From Chrysochromulina parva (taxonomy: Eukaryota; Haptophyta; Prymnesiales; Chrysochromulinaceae), in the NCBI GenBank assembly GCA_002887195.1, contig PJAB01001005.1:1-18291 (forward strand): 18,291 nucleotides of DNA, read 5' to 3'. The translations under genes were made by a program, and so were the position numbers. This document shows, one piece after another, positions 1 through 8,900 of the stretch. The notes beneath the pieces were generated by a model. That model was not told where the DNA came from. It made no database searches and was given only the letters and a program-made list of their open reading frames with translations. Each line of letters begins with the position of its first letter. Position 1 is the stretch's first letter.

Positions 1-82
1 CGCCACCGCCACCATCGCCACCGCCACCATCGCCACCGCTACCACCGCCACCACCACCATCGCCACCACCATTCCCGCCGCA
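1..82 (+). repeat. CCA/CCG/TCG trinucleotide-like repeat coding for Pro/Ser
   Basis: Imperfect triplet repeat of CCA, CCG and TCG codons, read in frame with the gene downstream as a PPPPSPPPP stalk. It is cut by the left window edge. Confidence 0.8.
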
Positions 83-1841
83 TCCATCGCGCCCCTCATC
101 TCCACCACCTCCAGTAGGCCCACCTCCGTCAACGCCGCCGCTGTCGCCTCCCGCGCTCCCTCCTCCACGGTCGCCGCCTCTAAGCCCACCGGACGTACCC
201 CCCTCTACATCGGCACTTTCCCGGGTATCGGGCGTCATGTCTGACAACGCAGGCATCAATGCGGCATTGATCGTGTTCGGAGTGCTAGGTGGTTTCATTC
301 TGCTTGCAGGCCCCGCATACTGCCGCTTCAGAGGCAACAAGAGCACCAGAGCTTCCAAGAACTCATCGGTGGCTCCCGCGAAAGGCAACGCGCCTACTGC
401 GGGGCAATGCTTGGGCTCCGATGCGCCCTCTCGGCCCCGAGTGCACCCGCAATCTGCACGTGCCCCACACAACGCTACACCAGAAGTGACTCAGTCCACG
501 GTGGGGCCACGCGGCTTAGAGGAGCGCGTCGTGTTCGCTGACAGCGAGCAGGTTGCTTTCAAGCTGCGGGTGGGCTTCGGGCGGGCGGGCGAGCGCATCC
601 GGGCCGCAGCACGGCTCCTTGTGTCCCTGTCGCCCTCGAGTTTGCACTCAAGCTCTCCTAATAGCAAATTGTCCAACCCAGATACGGTGGAATGGACAGC
701 ACCTCGAAGGGAACTCACGACCCCGCGAGGGCAGGGTGCCGAGCCCAGGCGCGACCAGCACTCACGGTCTGTGCGACCGCTCGATCTCTTCGAGGTTTCG
801 GGAGAGCCCGGAATGCCCGAGCAGGCTGAGGCCACGGAGCCGACTCTGTATGGGCTCGAGGTGCCGCCGAACGTGAGGCCGGGAATGAAGCTCAAGCTTT
901 CCCTCCCGGGCAGGGTCGAAAAGGTGGTCATGACGGCGCCTGCGGGCGCGGCACCCGGGTGGCGGCACCCGGGGATAATCTCCGTCTCGATGCTTCACAA
1001 CAAGGTCGAGGCCCCGGTCAATCGGTTCGAAGATGAGCACGCGAACACAGGAACAGGAAGCCGGCTCCTAACGGCACCCAGCCCACCCGCACAACTGCTC
1101 TCCCCAGCGCCGCACGTCCGGCTGGCAGAACTGGAGCGAGAAATGGAGCGACAAGACTCAGCGCGCCTGGTCCGCCTGCTGAAGCGAGACGCGGAGCAAC
1201 GAGCCTCAGCGCCGTTAGTTCGGCTGTCTGAATTGGAGCTACGAACGGCCGCTCGAGCCCAAATAGCCCAAACAATTGACAGCCCAGATATCATGAGACC
1301 AGAGAGCGCAGAGTTGAGCCTCGTAAATTTGGGTGCCCGCTCCGCCGATTGGTTGACTCACACGAATTTGGCCAGTTGCCTCCTATCGGAAAGTAGCCGT
1401 GGTGGATCGGAAAGTGGGCTGAATCCAGCCGGACTGAGGGAAACGGCGTCGCCTCGGCCTTCCCTCAGCCGACCAATATCTGCGTGCTCTGCCTCATCAG
1501 CTGCGTCCTCGGCCTACGAGGACGCAGCTGGGTCCTCTGCCTTTGAGCAGAAGTCAAAGCCTTTTTGGGAGCTGCAACACAAGTCAGAGCCGTTTGGGGG
1601 GGAGCTGCAACAAGGAGGTGCGAGTCCCGCAAAGGCTTCAACTTCTGCTGCAGCTTCCGATAGCACCCCTGCACCAGCTCGCAAGCCGCAATCCCCGAGC
1701 GGCTCTCCTAGTTTTCCTCCGGACATCGAGACGCCCACGATGACGCCAGTGTCCTTACGCTCTGATCTCTTCAAGTGGCTGCAGAACGAGGAGCTGATGG
1801 ACGACTTGAAAGAACCCGAAGAACCAGGCCAAACGTTCTAG
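3..1841 (+). CDS. Pro-rich single-pass membrane protein, 5' end outside window
   Basis: The first ATG in this frame is at 237 (534 residues to the TAG ending at 1841), but the same frame is open back to base 3, so the gene probably begins upstream and the ATG is internal. The upstream 78 codons read as a Pro/Ser stalk (PPPPSPPPP type, then PPLSPPALPPP). A hydrophobic segment follows at residues 9-28 counted from the 237 ATG (AALIVFGVLGGFILLAG), then a basic stretch (RFRGNKSTRASK), giving a type I layout with the Pro-rich part outside and about 500 residues inside. The inner part is Ser/Pro-rich and largely disordered-looking. One ordered block at residues 203-253 (YGLEVPPNVRPG...TAPAGAAPGW...GIISV) holds a pair of P-x(n)-PG motifs that resembles a repeat I associate with algal proteins; this is from memory. 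Pro-rich stalks of this kind are known from algal wall and surface glycoproteins. The function is unknown; an intron upstream of 237 cannot be excluded. Confidence 0.7.
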   Translation, partial: PPPPSPPPPSPPLPPPPPPSPPPFPPHPSRPSSPPPPVGPPPSTPPLSPPALPPPRSPPLSPPDVPPSTSALSRVSGVMSDNAGINAALIVFGVLGGFILLAGPAYCRFRGNKSTRASKNSSVAPAKGNAPTAGQCLGSDAPSRPRVHPQSARAPHNATPEVTQSTVGPRGLEERVVFADSEQVAFKLRVGFGRAGERIRAAARLLVSLSPSSLHSSSPNSKLSNPDTVEWTAPRRELTTPRGQGAEPRRDQHSRSVRPLDLFEVSGEPGMPEQAEATEPTLYGLEVPPNVRPGMKLKLSLPGRVEKVVMTAPAGAAPGWRHPGIISVSMLHNKVEAPVNRFEDEHANTGTGSRLLTAPSPPAQLLSPAPHVRLAELEREMERQDSARLVRLLKRDAEQRASAPLVRLSELELRTAARAQIAQTIDSPDIMRPESAELSLVNLGARSADWLTHTNLASCLLSESSRGGSESGLNPAGLRETASPRPSLSRPISACSASSAASSAYEDAAGSSAFEQKSKPFWELQHKSEPFGGELQQGGASPAKASTSAAASDSTPAPARKPQSPSGSPSFPPDIETPTMTPVSLRSDLFKWLQNEELMDDLKEPEEPGQTF

Positions 1842-2600
1842 CAGAAAGCCGAGCAACAAGGAGACGATTGAGCGCGCCAGCCTCGATGCGCGTCCAAGAT
1901 TGTACTGGCATTCACCATTCCCCTCTCAGTGTTCTCTTCACATTCCCCTGAGTGGGCTGGAGAGGGACTTGAATGTGTGGTTGCGTTGCTTGAGTGTAAT
2001 GTAAGCTGCCGAGCGTTAACAGACCATTCACTCCCCTCCGCTCACTAGTTTTCCGGCAGGCGGATTCCCAAGGACGAAGGAGGGATAAGTGTAGTTTTTT
2101 TAACGAAAGTGCTAGTTTATTCCATACGATACGCATGTGTGCGCTGCCTGTTGGCATGTTTTACTTACTTACTTACTTATACGATACGCATGTTCTAGTG
2201 CATGTGCCAATTGGCATATCAAGCATTCTAATGTATTGTCAACAATTTCATCTAATTGGCCCGTAAAACGATGTAAAAGGCGCCTCTGCGCGTGGCATCC
2301 GGATTGTCAATCAGCGCTGTGTCGGGCACATGGGTTGGTATTTACTAAATAACTTGATCGCATTATGCACATGATTATGCACCGTGTAAGCCGCGCTTCC
2401 TGTGCACGAGCACATCCCATCTAAGCGCGTCGTCGAGAGCTTATTACACTGCGCCCTCCACGTTGTGTCTCCACGGGACCTGTGGTTGTGCGTCTTGCCC
2501 GGATGCAAAGAACGTGAACGAGAACGAGAGCTTTTTGGAGCTGTGATCACACTTGCGAAGACCCTTTTTTTTGCGCCTTCCACCGTCTCTCTGAAACGCG
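1842..2600. other. Intergenic spacer with TTAC microsatellite and local duplication
   Basis: No convincing gene is seen in these 759 bases, which are clearly more AT-rich than the flanking coding DNA. A (TTAC)n run lies near 2159-2180. The 15-mer ATACGATACGCATGT occurs at 2124-2138 and again at 2179-2193, each followed within about 30 bases by TTGGCAT, so this is a degenerate 55-bp-spaced duplication. The stretch must hold the 3' end of the upstream gene and the promoter and leader of the kinesin gene; I see no clear TATA box or AATAAA signal. Confidence 0.6.
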
Positions 2601-5086
2601 ATGAGCGCGCCGGAGGTGAAGCGCAACCCGTCGCCCTCCCTTTCCCGCCCGACGAAGAAGCCCAGCCGCAAGGGCAAGGCGGGCAGCAAGAGCACCGCCG
2701 CGTCGTCCGGAGACGACTCCAATGCCTTCCGTGTGGCCGTACGCTGCCGTCCACTGCTGCCGCACGAGCGTGCCAAGGACGCTGGCGGTGTGCTGACGCT
2801 CAGCAAAGGCACGGTGACGATCGCCGGTGGCTCCGACGACTCGGACAAGCCCGGCAGCGAATCTCCGCGTGCCTCGCCGCGCCGGTCGTTTCCGGACGCG
2901 AGCTCTGCGCTCAAGCCGAGCAAGAGCTTCACCTTCGACCACGTGTACGATGAGTACAGCACGCAGGAGGAGGTGTACGCGCAGTTCGTCGCGCCGTTCA
3001 CCGCCAAGTTCCTCGCGGGGCACAACGTGACGCTCTTCGCCTACGGCCAAACGGGCACCGGCAAGACGCACACGGTCATCGGCGGCGAGGCGGCCGAAGA
3101 TCGCGGAGTGGTGCCTCGGTTCGTGGAGGCCGTGTTCGGCGAGGCAGCCGCTGAGGCGGCGCGCGCCAAGGCGGAGGCAGCGAGCGCGCCTGCCGCGCTC
3201 GTGCTCAGCGAGGCGGAGGCGGCCGATGCCCCCTCGGTGCTCTCCGAAGCTCGAGTCGTCAAGGTGGGCGTGACGATCCTCGAAGTCTACGAAGGGCGTG
3301 TGTACGACCTCCTCTCCCCGGAGCGGACGCGCTTCGGCTCCGAGAAGGCCACCGCCGGCTGGATCCCGCACGGCACGCAGCTCCCGCTCGAGCTCGAGCC
3401 CGCCGCGCCTGGACGCGCCGCCGCCGCCGAGGGCGCGCGCTGCTACTGGGTACGGGGGGGTGAGCGCACTGTGAAGAGTGCCTCGGAGGCTCTAGACGCT
3501 CTCCGAGAATCTCTCCGGCTTCGTCACACGGCGAGCCACGCCCTGAACGCCGAATCGAGCCGCTCGCACTGCATCTTCTCGCTTCAGGTCCACCGGCAGC
3601 GCGAGGTGTACAAGCTCGAGCGCGTCGATAAGGAGACGTGGCGCTACGTGCCACAGGTGATGCCCTCGATGACCTCGGATGACCTCGGATGACCTCGGAT
3701 GACCTCGGATGACCTTCTGACGACCTCTGACGACCCCTGATGACGTGCGCTACGTGCCGCAGCCGGGCCGCGCGTCGATGCGCGTCACGCGCGCGAACCT
3801 CGTCGATCTCGCCGGCTCCGAGGACGCACGCGAGACGTGCGCGAACGGCGCGACGCTGCGGGAGGCGGCGGACATCAATAAGTCACTCTTCACGCTGCGC
3901 AAGGCCATCGAGCACCTCGCACTCAAGCGACACACGCGCTCGGTCTTCCAGGAGGAGACGTTGACTAAGATGCTCGTGAGTGGCATCGCTGATGGCCATG
4001 GAGTGCATGCTGATGGCCACTGATGGCCATATTGAGTGCATGCTGATGGCCACTGATTGCTCCTTCCAAGCCGACCCTATTATGGCAACATTCCATTCCG
4101 ACTGCCCAATACGGCGCGCGTAGGCCTCGTCGCTGCTGGGCAACGCGTACTCGCTGATGATCGCCACCATCTCGCCCACCGCTGCGGCGATCAAGCACAC
4201 GCGCAACACGCTGCACTACGCGGGCACGGCCTCGACGATCACCCTCGCGCCCCCCAAGACAGTTGAGGATGATGCGGAGGTGAGGAGGCTGCCTGGAAAC
4301 TACCTGATTGCCTCTAAACTACCTGATTGCCTCTCTAATGACCTCCCAGATGACCTGTCTCAATGCCTCTCTAATGACCTCCCTGATGACCTGTCTCAAT
4401 GCCTCTCTGATGACCTCCCCGAGTGCCACGCTGCGTTCCACCCTCATCAGGTGCGGAATGCGGAGCTGCACAAGGAGAACAAGAAACTCCTTCTCGAGCT
4501 CGAGCAGCGCGCGTCAGACTTTTCGGAGCTGCAGGTGATGACCTCTGATGACCTCTGATGACCTCTGATGACCTCTGATGACCTCTGATGACCTCTGATG
4601 ACGTCCGACGTTTCGGAGCTGCAGGCGCAGCTCGAGGCCTTGCGCAACGCCGCGCGGACGGGCGGTGCCAAGGGAGGCGGCGCCGAAGAGGGCGACGAGG
4701 AGGGCGACGAGGAAGATGAGAGGTGCGAGGAGCTTCAAGCGATGCATGCACGCAGCCGATGGCGTCTGATGGCCTCCTCTGATTGCGCCCCTCATTAGGT
4801 ACGAGGAGCTTCAAGCGATGCATGCGCAACTCACCGCCCTCTTGGCCGCCTCTGAGCAATCCGGTGGCCTCTCCGCCGCTCAAGCCGCCGCTGAGCTCGC
4901 GGGGGTGGAGGTGGGCGGCGGCGGAGCGGTGCAGCTGCATGCCCAGCAGGCCGCGCTGGCTGAGGCGCGCTGTCGTGAGCGCTTCGAGCGGCGAGCGCTT
5001 GAGGAGTTTATCAAGCATTCGCTGCACGACCTGCCGCATGTACCGGTACCGCCGCCCGCATCCGCTCCCAATGCCAAGGCCGCTGC

Positions 5087-5129
<43 letters not shown>

Positions 5130-5940
5130 GATGACGTGCAGGAGCAGGAGGAGGAGGCTGTCGGGTGGAGCCTCGGTGTGGACAGCGGACTGGCCGAGCT
5201 CCAAGCTCGCGTGGGCATGCTTGGGAATGCCTACCGCTCGCACGCGCAGGCATGGAAGGTGAGGACACGAGCGCCTCTGATTGCTTCTGGGTGCTTCTGA
5301 GTGCCACTGATTGCGCTCCTCATCAGCTGAGGACACTAGCGCCCTCAGCGAGCGGTTGGCAGCCTATTGACCGAGTGACACTGAGTGAGTCCCTCATCAG
5401 GTGATGACGAGCGCCATCAGCGAGCGGGTGACGAGCTTGAGTGGTCTCAAGGAGCAGCTCTCACCTCGCGACGGGGTTGCCATATTAGGAACGCCTCTCG
5501 CAATTGACGAGACTGGCGGCGGCGATGGCGAGGCGTCCCCTCCTAATTTGGCAACCGAGGGCGCCATTCCCCTCTCTGCACGCGGCAGGCCCCCGAACGC
5601 GCTGCTTCGTCAGCATTCCACACAGCTCGTGCAGACGGAATTGGCGCGCGAGGCAGCAGCTCTCGCTGCTCTACCCTCCGAGCACGCCGCCATCATGCGC
5701 GCGTTGGTGCGCGCTCTCCTTCGCCCTCTCTGATGGCCTCTGATGGCCTCTCTGATGGCCTCTCCGATGGCCTCTCTGATGGCCTCTCTGATGGCCTCTC
5801 TGATGGCCTCCCTCATCAGGTGCACTCCCTCGGCCCTCTGATCTCGTGCGTGCTCGCGACCGCGGACGCGTTCCGGGCGGCGGCGCCGCACGCACGCACG
5901 CTCCTCGATGCCGAAACCGCCGTCCCCCTCCGCAAGCTAC

Positions 5941-5975
<35 letters not shown>

Positions 5976-8900
5976 GCCGCCGCGAGCGCAAGCGCCGTCC
6001 CGGGCGCGGACGCAGCACCCTCTGAGCTGTCGTCGCTCGTGGGCTCTGTGGAGGCAGTGCTGGGCTGCCTGCTGCGGGTGCGAGCCTCGAGTGAGCGTCG
6101 TCGTGACGAGGCGATGCGCCAAAAGGCGGCCACGCTCGCTCAGACGCGTCGAGAGCTCGACGCACTCCAGCCGCAACACGAGGCGGCGATCCGTAGGGCA
6201 AAGGCCAAGTACGAGGCCGAGCCGAACTGATTGCGCGCGCCGAGCTGTGGGGGGATGGCCTCCCTCATTAAGGACGATTGCCTCCCTCATTAGGACGATT
6301 GCCTCCCTGATTCGGACGAGTGCCTCCCTCATTAGGACGATTGCCTCCCTAATTAGGACGAGTGCCTCCCTCATTAGGACGAGTGCCTCCCTAATTAGGA
6401 CGATTTCCTCGCTCATTAGGTACGAGGCCGAGGCGAACTCGTTGCGCGCCGAGCTGGCAGCGGCCGTCGCGCGGCAAGAGGCGAGTGCGGCGGCCGCGCG
6501 CGAGCTCGAGTCCGAGATTACGAATCTGCGCCACGCGCAGATCGAAGCGAGCGCCGTCGCGAGCGCGAGCGAGGCCGGGCTGAGTAAGAAGCTGCGCGAG
6601 GCGGCGCGTGCGGCAGAGGAGGCTCAGCGGATGGCCGACCATTGGAAAGCGGAGCGGAACGAGGCGCTCGGCCTCCGTGCGGCGAGCGAGGCGGCGGCGG
6701 CGGCCTATCAGGTGATCGACTGAGGGGGGAGCCCTGATTGCACTTGATGGCCCCTGATGATGATCCCTGATTGCACTTGATTGCCCCTGATGATGAGCCC
6801 TGATTGCGTGCTCATCAGGAGCGCCTCGAGAACTTCGAGAGCGAGTCGAGTCGCGTGAGCGCCGAGGCGGGAGCCTTCGTCGCCGCCGCGGCCAAGGCGG
6901 CGGAGGCGGAGGCGGCCAAGGCGGCCAAGGCGGCGGCCAAGGCGGCGGAGATGGAGCAGATGCTCGAGCGTCTCTCGGAGGTGAGTGGTGGCTGATGGCG
7001 GCTGATGGCGTCTGATGGCCGCCTGATGACGGCTGATGGCGTCTGATGACGGCTGATGGCGTCTGATGGCGGCAGATGACGGCTGATGACGACTGATGGC
7101 GACTGATGGCGGCTGATGACGACTGATGGCGGCTGATGGCGGCTGATGACGACTGATGGCGGCTGATGGCCTTGGTTGCCCATTAATGCCAATGGACTGC
7201 TATAGATGGGCGACGTGTGCCAATGAATGCCGCTGATGGTCGCAGGAGCTCGAGCAAGCAAGGAGGGAGGCGACCGCTCTGCGCCATCAAGCGACCGAAT
7301 CGGAGGCCGCGGCCGAAGCGGCCCTCCTCGAGGCCGAAGCAGAGAGGAGCGCCCAGCTCCGTGCCACACAGGAGGGCGCCGCTCAGCTCGCGGCGGCCGA
7401 GGCGAAGGCGGGCATGCACGCGGCCGAGCTCCGTGCTGAGATTGCGCACTATGAGGCCGAGTTGGCCGCGGCGCGTGAGGAGGTGGGCTGGCGACCCCAG
7501 CGCCCCTAATTGCCCTCCTACTTCCCCTCCTAATTGCCCTCCTAATTGCCCTCCTAATTGCCCTCCTAATTGCCCTCCTAATTGCCCTCCTCATTGCCCT
7601 CCTCATTGCCCGCCTCATTGCCCTCCTCATTGCCCTCCTCATTGCCCCCTCATTGCCCTCCTATTGGCCCCTCATCCCGCAGGTGGGTCGGCTGAAGCAG
7701 CTCGCCCACGACAGCGCGTCCGAGTTCGAGCGCACGAGCGCCGCCGCGAGCGCCCGGATGGAGGCGGAGGGTGCGCGCGCGGCGTCCGAGGAGGCTCGAT
7801 TGCGACGCCAATTAGAGGCGCTCTCGGAGGGCGAGGCCGCCCTGCGTCATGAGCTCCAGCAGCAGGAGGTCGCGCTCGCGACGGCGCTCGCCTCCGAAGT
7901 AGCCGCGCGGCGCGCTGCAGCTACGGCCGCGGAGGCGCGTATTGCGGCCGAGGCGGCGGCGGACGAGGCCGCTCAGGTTGCCTCCCAAGCCCTCGCAGCC
8001 CAGGCGCTCGCGACGGCGCGTGCGGCCGACGCGGAGGCGCAGCGCGCGAGGGAGGTGACCGCGGCCGTCCAATCCCGTACCGCCGCTGAGAGCGCTCTGA
8101 ATGACCTGAGCCGCCGTCTCGAGGCCGAATTGGTGGCCAAGGTACGCATGGCTCCTGATTGCCCTCCTGATTGCCCTCCTGATTGCCCTCCTAATCTCGG
8201 ACCGTCTCGAGGCCGAATTGGTCGCCAAGGTATGCATGGCGAGGGGGCACTGATATGGCTCTGAGGGCGCCTGAGTGCACCTGAGCGTGCCTGATTGCTC
8301 CTCTCATCAGGCGGCGGATCTGGCTGAGCTCGAGAATCTCGCTGCCAAGGCCAAGGGCGAGGTTCAACGGACAGAGAAGACGAGCGCCGAGCAGCTTGCA
8401 GCCGCGGCTGACCAGGTGACCGCCGTTGCCTGATTGCATTCTGATTTGGTTGCCAGGTTGCATGCTAACTTGGCTGCCTAATATGGCCTCGGATGGCCTC
8501 AGGTGGCCGAGCTCAAGATGACCTCTGATTACCTCTGATTGCCTCTGATGACCTAAGATTGCCTCCCTCATCAGGTGGCCGCTGCCGAGGCGGCGCGTGA
8601 GATCGCCGAGCGCGAACGAACGTCCCTCGCCGCCGCCCTCGCTGGCGCCAAGGCTGCCACCGAGGTCGCCTCCCATGCCCTCCATGCAAGCGAGGCGGCT
8701 GCCGAGGCGGCCAAGGCGCAGGTGAGGTCCCACCGATGACCTCCGACGATCTCACGATGACCTCCGATGACCTCCGATGACCTCCCGATGACCTCACGAT
8801 GATCCCCCGATGACCTCCGATGACCTCCGATGACCTCCCATGATGATCTCCCGCAGGTGGTGGCTCTGCGCGGTCAGCTCACCGAGGCGCGCGCCGTCGC

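Noticed and set aside
2402..2953. Forward open frame overlapping the kinesin start
   Set aside because: It is out of frame with the kinesin motor and has low-complexity Arg/Gln content.
4536..4600. CRISPR-like array
   Set aside because: The repeats are 10 bp with no unique spacers, inside a eukaryotic intron.
5908..6723. Single forward open frame running through intron 8 (IASLIRT repeats)
   Set aside because: Its 5' part is out of frame with exon 8, whose protein is well supported; the repeat part is explained by a 21-bp unit lacking stops.
6815..7642. Reverse open frame with MRRAMRRAIRR repeats
   Set aside because: It is the antisense of kinesin introns 10-11 and exon 11; the repeats are the 12-bp minisatellite read backwards.
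8502..8575. Extra kinesin exon starting GTGGCCGAGCTCAAG
   Set aside because: It runs into an in-frame TGA and has no GT donor; it fits better as duplicated sequence within intron 13.
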